Shown here: piece by piece, positions 11,475-23,829 of the stretch | Position numbering within the stretch: the first letter of the stretch is position 1 | Layout: every line of letters starts with the position of its first letter | From: Dendrocalamus latiflorus | Lineage: Eukaryota > Streptophyta > Magnoliopsida > Poales > Poaceae | Length of the DNA: 64,000 nucleotides | Assembly (NCBI GenBank): GCA_017311315.1 | Contig: CM029669.1 | Coordinates: 5,431,055-5,495,054 of the forward strand | Direction of reading: 5' to 3' | Translations under genes and position numbers: made by a program | Notes under the pieces: generated by a model | What the model was told of the DNA's origin: nothing | The model's database searches: none | What the model saw: only the letters and a program-made list of their open reading frames with translations

Positions 11475-13191
11475 ATGACATGCGTCATTTTAAGATATAT
11501 TTACCCGTCATTTTACCCTCATATTTTTCGCATTTCGAGACCATTTATCATCATTTACATGTTTTTCTATAATTAGTTGATTAATTTGGATCATTTTATA
11601 TTTTTTATATATTTTTCGTAGGCAGGCGCGAACAAGGCGCATAAACGACAAATCTGGACTTTCGGGACTGCTCCGTATAGATGTGCGTGTCGTCACGGAT
11701 GCTTAGGATCAAACTATGATGAAATCGGACTCCTCTTTGCCCCACCTCGGCGCCGCCGTTTCTCCTCTTCCTCCGGTGAGCTCGGCATTTGCTCTTCTTC
11801 CCTACCTCCCTTTGTTTCCTCTCCTCCCTCCTTTTTCACATCCGGCCACCGGCGAGCTGCAGGCCGCCTCCCTTCTCCACCATGCCACCGCATCCCACCC
11901 ACTGGTCACCGCTCCTCCTCGTCTTCTCTCTCCCTTGGCCTCCGATTGCTTCTCTCCCTCTCCCTTCTCCACCATCGACATCGCCGAGATCTACCACCCG
12001 TGGGGCACTACTCCCGTTGCCTCTCCACACTGGCGCGGCATCAAGATTTAGCCGCTGCCATTCACCACCTTCGGCCATCGACCACACCACCATCTTCTGC
12101 TCTCCCTCCACATCCGACTGCACCGACCTCCGCCAGCACCGACACCGACCGCGATCTGCATCATTCTCGACACCGGTGCTGACGCTGCTCCTCTGCTGCT
12201 CCACTTCTACCACCTCGGCTTCTTCCTCATCGGCCGCCTCCTGCATCCACTTCACCGAGACCTCTCTAGCTTCCTCTTCATCTCGGTTGATTCCTTCTCC
12301 CAAATCTTCTACTCTCATTTACTGTTACTGATACTATTAACCTGTTAATTAGTGATTTTGTGAATAGTGAATGTTAATCTGCACTGTGACTGTGAATGTT
12401 AAAATGTGATTTAAGATGCATTGTTGAGCACCGTAATGATTCCATTGATTTTGTACTGTGATCTATGTGATCAGTGGTTGTGTTATTTTGCTATATTAAT
12501 TTGTTCCAGAATTACTATATGTTCATGTTGCTAGTAGTTTAATTCTAGATGTTGTGCTTGTGTTCAGTGATGTGTTAATCTAGTATCTGTGTTTGTCTTT
12601 GTGTTGTCCTGCCTGATTTAGGTAGCCGGCGACCGTTTCCTCTCCTCATGCTGTCTCGACTCCCCCTTGCTTCTAGACTACCTCTTTTCTTCTTTCCACG
12701 GTCTGTCGATAGTTAGGTCGAGCGATCGTAGTTGTAGTTTGTTGTGTTGTCGTGTGCCGCCGTCGTCTAGTTAGCCGTCGACCGTTTTCTCCCTTATTCT
12801 CTCTCGACTCCCTCCATGCTTCTAGACTCCCTCAGTGCTTCTTGACTTCCTCTTTATTTCTCGTGGTCGGTAGTTTGTTAGGTCGTCGATCGGTAGTCGT
12901 GTTCGTTCATGTAGTCATTCGTCGTGTAGTTCGTTTGATCGTACGAAGTCCATTCGTACGGTCGTTCGTTCCGTCATCTTTCGATTGTTTAGTTCATTCA
13001 TTGTTTCGTCCGTGCGAGTTAGAGTTCGTTCGGTTGCTTTAGTAGTTGTTTTAGGTTTAGTTTTCTCCCTTGTTTTGATTGACCTAGCTTTAGCTGAGCA
13101 CCGGTAGCCTCAGTCTAGTCCGTGTGGAGAACATGACACTCGCCGCTATTTCAGTGGCAACCCGTGCACTTGCGGGTGTGCTATTTTTGCA
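11475..13191 (+). repeat. 3' LTR of the gypsy element
   Basis: It starts TGACATGCGTC right after the polypurine tract and ends TATTTTTGCA, about 1717 bp. The stretch 11716-12330 is GC-rich and open in several frames on both strands; this looks like a compositional effect, not a gene. Two imperfect copies of a roughly 120-bp unit (around 12620-12730 and 12770-12900: CTCTCGACTCCC, GCTTCTAGACT, GGTCGGTAG) lie in tandem. Confidence 0.75.
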
Positions 13192-13386
13192 TGATCAAAC
13201 GTCATCTGCAAGCACAACAAAAGGACTTCTCACTTTGTTCCAAATGGTTTGGCCTTAAGCCTCATGTATATTGTCATCTATGTCTTCTAGTAGGGATAGT
13301 CAGCCCAATCGAAGACAAGAGGCTTGTTGTGATACCTCTGCAATGCCATTGCTCAAGATCTGTTAAGATCAACAAAGAGCAACCTT

Positions 13387-13398
13387 GCTCTGATACCA
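13387..13398 (-). promoter_or_regulatory. Primer binding site, initiator tRNA-Met type
   Basis: On the minus strand this reads TGGTATCAGAGC, the classical copia primer site, two bases after the LTR end at 13401. Confidence 0.9.
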
Positions 13399-14292
13399 CT
13401 TGTAGAATTGAGTATGGCGAGTCGAAGGGGGTGAATGACTCTTTCAAAATCTTCTCCCAAATATCAACAACAATATGTAGTAGAAAACCAAATTCATGAC
13501 ATCATCAAAGCCTTATGCCAAGGAATGCAAAAACCTGAAAAAATCTAAACCTTCATCCTTCATCGGTTAGACCTCAAATTGCAAACGATGGCTAGCGATC
13601 AGACCAGAAAAACCTAGCAGTCTGACCTCTAATTCAATGGAGGTCAGACCTCTGATGAATAACAGTCAAATCAGAATGAACGGTAAAAATAGGCAAACGA
13701 ATAGTAATTTAAAACTGTTTCAAATCAAGATAACTTTTGATCTAATGATCCAAATGGCTTAAAACTTATCGAGAACCTTCTCTAGGATGTCACAAATCTA
13801 TTACAATCATTGGTTGAGAGAATCATTGCCAAAGTAATAGCCATTTTCTATTTGAGTGAAGGGTGCACCAAAATGGGGTAAAAGAGGAAAACTTCAATTT
13901 GCTCTTGCTCATGAGTCCTAGATGATCTAGGTGACCATGGATGGGTTCTCATATGTCATAGCAAGCTGGAACATAGCATAAATTCGATCCAAATAGCCCA
14001 CAAGGAAAAACCCAAAAATCACCTCTCTTTCCAGAAAAACAGAACAAACACAAGAACTTTCTCTAAATCATGCTTAGATGGATAAGATCTTGTCTCCAGG
14101 AGACATCTCCACCTCTTACACGTCCTTGACACTAGAAAAGCTCAAGAGAAATCCAACACAACAAAGCCAAGATAATCAAAAGCGCAAAATAGTATTCATG
14201 GCACAACTCACTTGGGCAAACTTTAGATGTTCATTTCACTTGGAGAGGAATATTTTATAGCTAATACCTTAAGATAATAGAGCTTTAAGCTT

Positions 14293-14295
<3 letters not shown>

Positions 14296-14363
<68 letters not shown>
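14296..14363. repeat. (AC)34 microsatellite
   Basis: An uninterrupted run of 34 AC dinucleotides inside the SIRE-type LTR. Confidence 0.97.
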
Positions 14364-14366
<3 letters not shown>

Positions 14367-15477
14367 TCCAACACAAGGAAACCCTAACCCTAATATCTCA
14401 AGTTATAAGGGCATACCTCTCTCAGCACAACATAAGACTTATATAGTGGAGGTTCCTTAATTTTACTTAACTAGCCATGCCTTAGTCGATCACACCACTT
14501 ATATATGGAAAAACCCAATAACCCATACACATATAGGTTTTACACTCACACACACTTGCACGCTTTTCAAAGTGCAACTTCCCAAAGATTCCAATAGCCT
14601 GATAAGACATTCCATCCATAAATATGTGACCAAAAACCACTTATACCAGTATCGTGGTTTTGTAGATCACCACTCTACTTGGTTTCAGATAATTTCTCAA
14701 ATTGTCATCCACCAGTCTTCACGATGATATGATGCCCATGACTTGTACCCAAAATCGTATGCCTGCAATGATACCGTCACCATTTGAAACTCCCAGGTCC
14801 TATGGTATACCAACATTACTCCACAGTTCATGATACCCAATACCTTGCACCATGATCGTGTGCCTACTCTGAGGAATGTCATCACTTGAAACACACAAGT
14901 CCAATTGGTATGCCACATGAACGTATTGCCTCTTCACGACCCTTGTTTTTCTCTCTTGCTTCTCGGCTTAAGATATTGCTCCACCTGGAATAAAGTGACT
15001 CGCCATGGCGTCAGGGCCCCTTCTGTAGCCTCGGTCTTGTTGCTAGCTGCAACAATCATCAAAGTACATGCACACCAAAGAACAAAGCAATCAATTCAAG
15101 CACAAATGACATGCATTTGACTCTCAATTAGTAAACCAAATGTATGAACATATACCATGACTAACAACTGCACGGATCTTACTGTGACTAACAACCAAAA
15201 TCACAGAACCTAACACAACTCAACTTTGCTCAGTAGGGCTGGTTCGTCCATAGCTAGCAAGCCGGTTAGACCTCCTAGACACATCGGTCAGACTGCAAGC
15301 CAATGCCAGTTTGGCTGCACCCCGTTAGTGATCAAACCGCCATTCTAGGCCGGTCTGTCCAGTGCTTCCAGATAGCATAGGTGGCATTAAATTCTCACAA
15401 AATCAGACTCAATTAAGTAAGACAAGACTCAACTAATGTAAAATACTCATCATTCTCATTGGGCTGACACCATATGG

Positions 15478-16219
15478 TGTTACTAACTTTGATCCATATG
15501 TAGAACATAAATAATCTGAAAAGTAAGCTTGCTAACAAAAAAATGTATTATAAAATTTAAGTTATGCAGTATATTATGAAACTTCTTACATATTTTAGTG
15601 TGGAGCATATTTTTCTCCTATTTGGTTATTTGAATTTTTTTGTCCTTTGATATGTTTTGTAATTAAATACTTTCATGAGGAAAAAGACTAGGAACTAACC
15701 CCGTGCTGATCTAGTGAACATAGAATAAGAGTTTGCATAGTTACACTAATATATACGCTAAAGAAACCTATATAGTTTGAGCTATGTTGCAAGACATGTT
15801 GTTAACTCCAGCTCTACTATCAGTCATCAAATTTCATTTTGTTAGCATGAATAACCATTATTGTGGATTACTTGAATTATGAAACTAAAGACGAATTGAT
15901 TAATTTTGTGCAATTTCAGAAGGGGGATTACCCATGTATAGTAGCCTCAAACCTCACACAAATATCGTTACTTCTTTGTTTGATGTCTAAGGTTTGGTTA
16001 TGTTTTTGTATGATATGCAAGTGACAGTGCCAACCATGGTTCTAGCTTTCTGTGGCAGAGTTGACAGATAAGAAAGCCAACCAAATTCTTCCCAATCATA
16101 ACTCAACAATGAACTAGCGTGCTAGATGTATGGCCTAATTAGGGAGACAATACTACTACAAGAGGAAAATATCACTATATTATAAGCCTCTCATATGACT
16201 TGTTACAGCTCTTCTATAG
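15478..16219. other. No gene seen
   Basis: AT-rich sequence with no usable reading frame, repeat or recognisable element edge. Confidence 0.5.
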
Positions 16220-16627
16220 AACATAAATAGGATTACAAGCCATTTGATTAGTGCCAAGTGGCAACCTTCCAAACCTCTACAGAGAAAATACCCTAACTAT
16301 CTAAAGACTCTTACTGATGTTGCAATGGGGTCCCCATCTTCCGATAGGATGATAACTTTGATTTTAGTGGAGATGACTCTTGCAATCCGACTACAATCGT
16401 ATGACATCGTTTGCACCTTAGCAATCGTTGAACCACACTCCAAGTCGTTATCAACCTTGCCAAGAACACGGTTGACCTGACCATGAAGGTCTATTCCTGC
16501 ATGCAACCGACGAACATGCAAGAACAAGATAACAAGCAATTTGAAATTGCAAATATTTATATTGAGTTCAAAAGGTGGGATTCCGCAAGCTGTCTTGACA
16601 GGTGGTCGTCTGACACAACTGAAGAAC

Positions 16628-16726
16628 AGAAGTTTGCACAATGGCTAAACCTAAATTCAACAAAATCCAAGGAAACTAGAAGTTTGCACATGGCTAAACC
16701 TAAATTCAACAAAATCCAAGGAAACC
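16628..16726. repeat. 50-bp tandem duplication
   Basis: Two adjacent copies of a unit starting AGAAGTTTGCACA and ending CAAGGAAAC, differing by one inserted A and a C/T. Confidence 0.95.
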
Positions 16727-17245
16727 AGAAGGGTGCAGCCTCCTTAAATAGGGGAGGGAAAGCCACACAAAACTAATAAATAAGGGGTATTACTATTTAT
16801 GGTAATGTTCACAGGAATAGTGCAGCTGTGAATAGTATGGGCCTAGAGAGGGGGCACCTTCCCCTTAGGCCCAAGCATTACAAGGCCCAATTTGGCCCAA
16901 ACAGGTGATACATCAACTTATTTTGATGATTACGGTGCGTACAAAAGAGATTTATAGGTGAGGCTAGATCCATTGGAAAGAGGATGAGAAAAGCTTTCCA
17001 ACAAGTACTCGTGAACCTCAAACAGACTCCGTATATGAAAGTTATGCACATTGGAAGTTGGGCCGTTAGGCTGAATCCGAATTGATTTGGAGGCCGAATT
17101 GGATTTGAAAACATGTCCAACTTGAACTCTTGCTTGAATTAGTGCAAAAGTGATGTGGTTCTACAAAAAAAATATTTTCATCATTAGGTAGCATCATATT
17201 CTCATTTAAATTATTTTGAAGTTGAAAAACGAATTCACCTTTAGT

Positions 17246-17935
17246 TCAATCTTGATATTGAGTGCTATGGTCGTATATATGTGGCATGGTCACATCATCC
17301 TCTCCTTCTTGATAGAAAACCGTTCTCAGTTTTAATATATGTGTAGCCTCACAAATTGCATGATCTTGATCATAAATCTTGGTACATGATAACAAATGCA
17401 ACGAACTCTCATTATGTAATATCATAAGTTTTTTGTAAAGCAAAGTAAAACCTTTTTGAATTGTGCTCACCTGATAATTTAAATGATGTGTAGGAGCTCT
17501 TATAATTGGAACAACAAGCATAACAAATATGGTTGTATCTATAGGGTACATGTTCTTATCATCCTCTCCTTCTTGCAAACAAAGCCGTCCTCGGCTTTTG
17601 ATAAGCTGAAAGTATGGTAACAAAGAAGCCAAAGTGTATGCATGGTATACGTATATGTCATCTATTTTAACAGTTCTTCGTTGTTGCACAATTAATGTTA
17701 TAAAACAGTAGTGATCATAAAAGCTCATCACATTTTTAACCCAAGAGTAATCATATATGTTAATGAGCAAATCAAAATTTCTCACGCAGCAATTATTGTA
17801 ACTAGATTTGCAAATGTAAATGAAGCATTTATGTAATTCAAATCTCCGAAGTTGTAAACTTGCAATAGTGGCACAAATGGGAAAAGCTACAACTTTTGGA
17901 ATCAAACAAAGCTCATCCATATGTTCAGATTTCAA
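17246..17935 (-). pseudogene. Unrecognised 229-codon frame at a gypsy-like 3' end
   Basis: A minus-strand frame with an internal echo: the residues QEGEDDKNM and QEGEDDVTM occur about 90 codons apart, both encoded by polypurine stretches. Proteins ending in a similar F-Q-E-G-E-D-D motif are common at the C-terminus of rice gypsy polyproteins (family knowledge), which fits its place just before a likely LTR. I see no catalytic domain. It is rich in Ile, Tyr, Cys and His and may be an accidental frame. Confidence 0.3.
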
Positions 17936-18176
17936 TCAAACAATAGCAAATTCATCTAGTATGGGTGAAAAGATTTGCATGTTCTTTCATACATCAATTT
18001 CATTATTCAGATTGTCAATGTTAGATGGTTCAATAAGAGAAGAACACTTAGGCATTGAATGATCACTAAATTTTATTTTTCTTTCACAATGAACAAGATT
18101 CAGCATACAAGAGTTGTTGTTCAAAACAATAAGCTTCAACTCATCCATGTGATCACAAGTTATGCATATTCGATAT

Positions 18177-19977
18177 TGTAGGATTGAAATGGCAACAGAG
18201 CGGGGTGAATGGTGCCTTCAAAACACCCTAAGTATTCACTCAAACTTCTTCTCCGATAGCTATGACAGCTATGAAGAAAGAAGGTATATGCTCACTGGAG
18301 ACTGAGAAGGAACACAAATAGAAAAGAACCAGAAATAAAACAGACCAGGGATCAGCCAATTGAAGACAACTCTAGAGGGCGGTCTGACCGCATGTGAGGC
18401 AGCGGTCTGACCGCCGAGACAGGGCCGGTCTGACCGCTCGGCCTAGCCGGTCTGACAGCCTAGGCTGGGCCGGTCTAACCGCCTGTGCAAGCCAGGTCTA
18501 ACTGGGAACAGGTTCAGCAGCGGTCAGCAGAAAATGATGAAATAGTGAATACTGAAGAAGAGACGAAAACTGAGACAAAGATCGATTGATTGCTGTTCTT
18601 CTCAGGTGAATTGATAAGAACTTCAACTTAAACAGCAGATTTGATCTCACAGACAGGAGAAAACAAACAGAAGAGCAAGAAACTGAAATCTGAACCTAAA
18701 TCTGCAAAACTAAATAGAAAAAGTGACTGAATCCTAAAAGTATTCCAATTCTCAAAATCTTTGATCATAAGTCATTAGATTTCAACAGGGAATGACATCA
18801 TAGCTAAGAAACAGAAGCCTAAAACAACTTTTCACCGAGAAGTTCAAGAGAGCAAGAATGCTCTGCCTCCAAACCCTAGAAAAGAGAGAAACAGAGGAAG
18901 TCTGCAGATGGTCATTTGAGAAGAAAGCAGCACTTGAAATCTTTTCTCTCAGGAATAATCTAGCCAAAGGGCTTTGAGGAGATTCCCAGTTCAGTGTAAA
19001 ATGGTTATGTAGCTATTCGATCAAAATCTCAACATGGACTGAAAGATCACAGAGAGGAGCAGCAAAGAAAGAAATGGAGCAACCAAAAACAGAAGAGAGA
19101 CGCATAATGAAACAAATAACTAGAACAGCTCAAATGCAAGACTTCTCATATTGAATCAAAGAGATGAATGGTTACAAAGAGTTCTTCCCAGCCTAGGCAA
19201 CACACCCAATACAAAATCAAAGAGATGAATGGTTACACTCAACTCAATCCATTTCTTACGTTCTCAGCAACACACCCAATACAAAATCAAGAACTCACAC
19301 TAACTCACATACTCATTCACAGACAAAAGGACTAAAATAGACTGCTCTGCCCAACAACTCACGCAGACCTGGGAGAAAAGCAAAAACTCCACACACTCCA
19401 AGTGCACACCACCTCTATTTACAGCTTTCCGGGTTTACAACTCGCTTTACTCGCTAAATCCAACAACCTCAGCACTTTATCCATTAGCTTCAACCAAACC
19501 CGCTTCCTCAAGCCTGAGTCAATTTTACCAAATTGCCCCTCACGCTTCTTCCTGGAAGCTTCCTCTTTTCTTGTTGTCTACGCCTCCAACCACCTTGAAT
19601 ACTCGCCGTCTTCGGCATCTCCCGACCATTTCAACCTCAGCACCGCCTATGCCTAGTCCAGCCATCCCATGCCTCGCCACGACTTAGCTTCAAAGTCATG
19701 CATCTATCGCAGACAAGAAAACATCACATAGCACCGCTCAAAACAATATAATCATACATTTGCATTAGAGAAAGTATCAAGCACGAAATAACCAATCGAC
19801 TGGTCGAAAAGAAGAACAAACGTCCCAAGCACGTCCGACCGCGTTCGACCAGATCCAATCGTACTAGACTGCGCCATGCACCGACTTGGTGTGAACCAAT
19901 CAAATCAAACTCAAACTTTCGAGAACAAGTGTCAATTACTCATCACACACATGGGGTCACCTCCACATGGTCTCTCA
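18177..19977 (-). repeat. 3' LTR of the SIRE-type element
   Basis: Bounded by TGTAGGATTG at 18177 and, reading the minus strand, by TGAGAGACCATGTGG at 19977, next to the polypurine tract. Length 1801 bp. A related LTR lies at 41356-42475 and a more distant one at 13401-15477. Confidence 0.85.
18379..18480. repeat. Cluster of GCGGTCTGACCGC motifs in the LTR
   Basis: The 13-base sequence, a 6-bp inverted repeat with one central base, is perfect at 18379-18391 and 18402-18414 and recurs with one to three changes about three more times up to 18480. Confidence 0.9.
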
Positions 19978-19992
19978 ATCTCCCCCTTGATG
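19978..19992 (-). promoter_or_regulatory. Polypurine tract of the SIRE-type element
   Basis: On the minus strand the bases just before the 3' LTR read CATCAAGGGGGAGAT, the usual plus-strand primer of SIRE elements. Confidence 0.85.
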
Positions 19993-20729
19993 AGTATATT
20001 GACAAAAACAGAAAAAACATAAAGTTGAGTTTGTTTGAGAGTCACACATGGTCTAAAAGAAGAGCAAAGAGACTCAAGACCATGTTGACAGAAGAGAACA
20101 CTTGGAGCCGAAACAGAAAGAGCAATTTTTTCTCCAAAGCTTCGAAACAGAAAGATTCCCTTGAAATGGCTTTTTCTCCATTATTCTCCCCCTTTTGGCA
20201 ATAAAATCATCACGAGGCAAGGAGGAAAATAAAGCATGATTTGGATGAAATGGCTGAATTTTATGCAATCTAAGCAATTAGAGCCATGAAGATTATCCAA
20301 AATGACATGTGAAGTATTACACCAAGCCATAACACATAAGAATGCTATGAAAATCATAACAAGACATGTATACTCAAGTTAAACCAAGTAAGTCATAATC
20401 TGAAAATTAGATGAATTGATGAGCATGTCAAGTCATTCAAGATTATAATCTAGCTAGAGGTATCCATGGATGATGCAAGCCATGTCAACATTCTAAGCAG
20501 AACCAAGAAGCTAGAATTGAGTCAATCTAGAGTGCTACAAGTTCAAGAATGAATCATTTGTTCGAGTACTTGGTCTTTTTGTAATTAAGCAAATTGAGCA
20601 CAATTGACATGTTTTTCCTTTTAGAAACTCATGGTTGTTTCCAACCAAAATTTTGTTTAGTCCTGTGCTAGATCTCAAGGTTTATGCGACTACTCCAAGC
20701 TAGAAGCTTAAGAAGATGATGTTGGTCAA

Positions 20730-21374
20730 CTAGTGGTCACTCTCCACAAACTGGAGCACTATGTCACCCTTTTCCACATGGTCTCTAAGGAAATGATACC
20801 TGATATCAATGTGCTTGGTTGGAGAGTGCTGCACTGGGTTCTTGGTAATGTTGATGGCTGAAGTGTTATCACAAAAGAGTGGAATACAGTCTACAACTAA
20901 CCCAAAGTCCCGCAAGGTCGAAGCCATCCAAAGTACCTGGCTGCAGCAACTGGCGGCAACAATGTACTCGGCCTCTACAGTGGACTGTGCAAACCGGACT
21001 GCTTCCTAGAGGACCAAGAAACAAGAGAAGTGCTAATGAATTGGCAGGTGCCAGAAGTGCTCTTCCTATCTATCCTACAGCCAGCAAAGTCTGCATCGGA
21101 ATAGGCTTTGAGGGTAAGACAGGACGATGAAGAGTACCAGATACCATAGTCTATGGTAGCTCTAAGGCACAAAAAGATGCACTTCACTGCCTGTCGGTGA
21201 GATACACGAGGAGAAGCCTGAAACCGAGCACACAGACACACGGAGAAGTGTATGTCCGGTCTTGAAGTAGTAAGGTACAAGAGAGCCAATCATGCTGCGA
21301 TACTCCTTCTGATCAACTGGCTCGCCATCCTCATCTGGATCAAGTGTGGCTGATGATGCCATCGGAGTTGACAC
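20730..21374 (-). pseudogene. SIRE copia RNase H region
   Basis: Frames at 21162-21374, 20975-21289 and 20730-20927 together give the conserved end of copia pol: a GSL-x-YY block, LTTSRPDIHFSVCLCARFQA, AYSDADFAGCRIDRKSTSG, CDNTSAINITKNPVQHS and TKHIDIRYHFLRDHVEKGDI. At least two frameshifts separate them. The catalytic acidic residues (D in YSDADFAG, D in CDNTSA) are present in the pieces. Confidence 0.92.
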
Positions 21375-21428
21375 CAGCTTACCATCACTTATATCAAAGC
21401 GTCTCAGGAGGTCTCGTGTGTACTTGCC

Positions 21429-22211
21429 CTAATGCAAGAAAGTACCCTCCCGAGTATGCTTGATCTGGAATCCAAGGAAAAAGGTCAACTCACCCATTAT
21501 GCTTGTCTCAAATTTTGTGCTCATGACATCAGAGAACTGGAAAACAAGAGCATGAGAGGAGCCGCCAAAGATGATGTCATCAACATAAATCTGGACAAGT
21601 AGAAGGTCATTGCCATGCCTACGAATGAACAAGGTCTTGTCTACCTTACCCATCTCAAACATATGACTCAACAGATAGGACTTAAGCCTCTCATACCAAG
21701 CTCTAGGGGCTTGCTTAAGTCCGTACAGGGCTTTGGAAAGCTTGTAGACATGGTTTGAGTATTTGGGGTTCTCGAAACCTGGAGGCTGTCTAACATAGAC
21801 CTTTTCCTCAATATACCCATTGAGGAAGGCACTCTTGACGTCCATCTGGTAAAGCTTGAAGCCCTTAGACGCTGCGAATGCAAGCAAGATCCTAATGGCC
21901 TCTAGCCTATCTACAAGGGCAAAAGTCTCCTCAAAATCTAGACCCTCAACTTAGGAGAAACCCTGAGCTACCATTCTAGCCTTGTTTCGAATGACTACCC
22001 CATCCTCACTCTGCTTGTTTTTGAACACCCACTTGGTACTTATGACATTATGACCTCTAGGGGGCTCAACAAGTGACCGGACCTTGTTTCTCTCAAAGTT
22101 CTCTAACTCCTCATGCATGGCATTGACCCAAGACTCGTCAGAAAGAGCATGACTAACATCCTTGGGCTCGAAAGAGGCAACGAAGGTAGAGTGGAGACAG
22201 AAGTGAGACAT
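21429..22211 (-). pseudogene. SIRE copia reverse transcriptase
   Basis: The N-terminal piece (21951-22211) has the W-V-N-A-M-H-E-E-L block and STKWVFKNK with KARMVAQGFS, then a stop codon. The second piece (21429-21887) contains YQMDVKSAFLNGYI, VYVRQPPGFE, KALYGLKQAPRAWY and the catalytic YVDDIIFGG, followed by MSTKFETSIMGELTFFLGFQ. Catalytic residues are intact, but the nonsense codon just after 21951 and later breaks inactivate it. The same RT family is represented by a plus-strand remnant at 24361. Confidence 0.93.
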
Positions 22212-22472
22212 GCCAGACTATGAACGTGTGACACGCTCAAAGAGATCTCCAATCATCTGCTCTGAAGGATGATGTTTTTTGATATGATGGGAGGTCTTGG
22301 ATGAGAGGAAGAAGTGGCCTCTACCTCATGAGCTGACGAGGTAGGAACAGAGCCACTAGCTCCAGATGATGCGGAAGGAATGGGTTGATCTCCTCGAGGT
22401 GTGGTGGTAGAAGCAGGCACCTCAAGGGGAGGAGGAACTGAATCGGGTAGACAACCCACATCTCCATCATCC

Positions 22473-23414
22473 TCATCGTCCACAAAGATGGGCTCGGACT
22501 GTTCTACAGGGCCTATTCCCCGGACTGGCCTCATCGAAAGTCACATCATAGGTTTCTACCATTTTGCTAGACTCGCAGTTCCAGACCCTACACGCTTGCG
22601 AAGAAGTCGAGTAACCCAGAAAAATCCCATCACAAGATCGTGACTCGAACTTATCTATTTTCCTAGACTTCAGAATAAAACACTTGCAACCAAACACGTG
22701 AAAATGAGAGACAATGGGCTTTCGCCCATATTTCAACTCATAAGAAGTGCGATGCAAGTGTGCCCTCAGAAAAACTCTGTTTGAAACATGGCACGCGGTG
22801 GCTATCGTCTCAGCCCAAAACTTCCTAGGTGTAGAGTACTCATCAAGCATCGTCCTGGCCATCTCGACCAAGGTACGGTTCTTCCTCTCCACGACGCCAT
22901 TTTGCTGTGGGACGTCCGGAGAAGAGAACTGGTGGTCTACACCTGTCTCATCACAAAACCTCTCAAAGTAGGAATTCTTGAACTCCATGCCATTGTCACT
23001 GCGGATCGCTCGTGAGGCACCTGAGAGCTCAACAGAAAGCCTACTAAAAAGACCCCAAAAATGGGTAAATGTCTCATCCTTCGAGGCTAAGAAAAACACT
23101 CAAGAGTACCTCGAGAAGTCATCGATTACAACAAGAATGTACCACTTCCCTCCTGCTGACTGCACTCTAGCTGGACCAACTGTATCCATGTGGAGCAGCT
23201 GTCCTGACGCATCGGTCATAGTCACTGTGACTGGAGGATGAGAAGTGGCAACCATCTTGCCATGTCGGCATGGAGAACAAACTATGTCTTTGACCATCTT
23301 GAGTTTAGGCAGACCACGAATGAGATCGTGGCCGCTAACTGGGGTTAAATGGTCAAATCCAATATGACCAAGTCTCCTATGCCAGAAAGTGAGGTCACGG
23401 GACTCAGAAGCCAC
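22473..23414 (-). pseudogene. SIRE copia integrase
   Basis: The frame at 23100-23414 has the pre-integrase zinc motif (WHRRLGHIGFDHL, then CSPCRHGKM) and the start of the core with HMDTVGPARV and VVIDDFSRY. A TGA at about 23100, where family members have a tryptophan codon (SRYSW), ends it. The frame continues at once with FFLASKDE, RAIRSDNGMEF, VPQQNGVVERKNRTLVE and the HVFGCKCFILK segment to 22473. A proline/serine-rich linker (22253-22534) joins it to the RT. One nonsense codon is the main lesion. Confidence 0.93.
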
Positions 23415-23818
23415 TAAACATCTGAGAGGATCACCAAAAGACTCAACAAAATCAGCACGAAAGATCCTCCCATATCAAGATATCCTGCAAACCAGACTCC
23501 CCGAAGAGTCAAGAATTTTGCAAGCATTTTTTTAAAGCTCACCTCGAAACTGTCATCGGTAAGTTGGGAAACCGAGAGCAAATCGTATTGCAGCTTACTC
23601 ACTAAGGCAACATCTTTTAAAACGAAAGAATCATTAACGCGCACAGTACCTTTAGTGATGACATGCCCAGAAGAAGCATCTCTGAAGGTGATCGTCTCAT
23701 CACCTGGAGCTCGGGCTAGGGAAGAGAACCAATGAGAATCTCCGGTCATGTGTCGAGAACACCTGGAGTCCACAGGCCATACCTCTCCCTTCCCAGCCCA
23801 GCGAACCTGAGTCAACAA
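23414..23818 (-). pseudogene. SIRE copia protease region
   Basis: Contains WPVDSRCSRHMTGD near the start; SIRE proteases normally have D-S-G-C-S-R-H-M-T-G, so the glycine after Asp-Ser is mutated to Arg and the enzyme would be dead. The following ITFRDASSGHV and LLSVSQLTDD blocks lead into the integrase. The upstream gag is lost. Confidence 0.9.
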
Positions 23819-23829
23819 GAGAGAGATGG

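Larger units (their letters stand above)
4928..13191 (+). mobile_element. Non-autonomous Ty3/gypsy-type LTR retrotransposon
   Basis: The last ~480 bases of an LTR occur twice in direct orientation, at 4935-5417 and 12720-13191. The first copy is followed by a tRNA-Asp type primer site and the second is preceded, 1.2 kb upstream, by a polypurine tract. Between them are gag-like frames but no protease, RT, RNase H or integrase, so the element would have depended on another for mobility. The 5' LTR lacks its first ~1.2 kb. A solo LTR (6591-9431) is inserted in it. Bases just after the 3' LTR read TGATC; the matching left duplication is lost. Confidence 0.8.
13192..15477 (-). mobile_element. 5' end of a SIRE-type copia element (LTR plus leader)
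   Basis: On the minus strand an LTR of about 2.1 kb (15477 down to 13401, ending ...CTACA) is followed by a tRNA-Met primer site and some 190 bases of leader. The rest of the element is absent: the gypsy 3' LTR abuts at 13191. The LTR edge TGTAGAATTGAG with GGGGGTGAATGA resembles that at 18177. It contains degenerate GGTCTGACC motifs and an AC microsatellite. No coding sequence is present. The outer boundary near 15477 is inferred from a weak match to the LTR end at 19977. Confidence 0.72.
16220..18176 (-). mobile_element. Degenerate gypsy-like 3' end (LTR and 3' internal region)
   Basis: On the minus strand, a worn 3' internal region (18176-17300) ends in polypurine stretches AAGAAGGAGAGGATGATG at about 17292-17309 and again near 17560-17578. 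Below it, 17290-16220 reads like an LTR, with a TATAAAT-type box near 16553-16560 and a leader of the kind seen in grass gypsy LTRs (CAGGAATAGACCTTCATGGT). A tandem 50-bp duplication lies at 16628-16726. No RT or integrase is present. The LTR limits are inferred, not proved. Confidence 0.45.
18177..23821 (-). mobile_element. SIRE/Maximus-type copia element, 5' truncated
   Basis: Minus-strand order: protease (23818), integrase, RT with YVDD, RNase H, a ~750-bp non-coding 3' region, polypurine tract, 3' LTR. The gag and 5' LTR are missing; homology ends at about 23821, where an unrelated LTR fragment begins. The VDS-x-CSRHMTG protease type, the long LTR (1.8 kb) and the extended region between RNase H and LTR are typical of SIRE/Maximus copia elements, in which an env-like frame can sit there; none is open here. 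Confidence 0.9.

Noticed and set aside
11716..12331. Overlapping frames in the gypsy 3' LTR
   Set aside because: Open on both strands because of GC-rich composition; no counterpart in the truncated 5' LTR and no domain.
13192..15477. Joining the SIRE-type LTR at 13401 to the copia gag-pol at 1-3671 as one element split by the gypsy insertion
   Set aside because: The gag and protease at 1-3671 are of a different copia lineage from SIRE, and no matching junction sequence is seen.
19402..19656. Plus-strand frame in the SIRE LTR
   Set aside because: Antisense to the element, no counterpart in the other LTRs.
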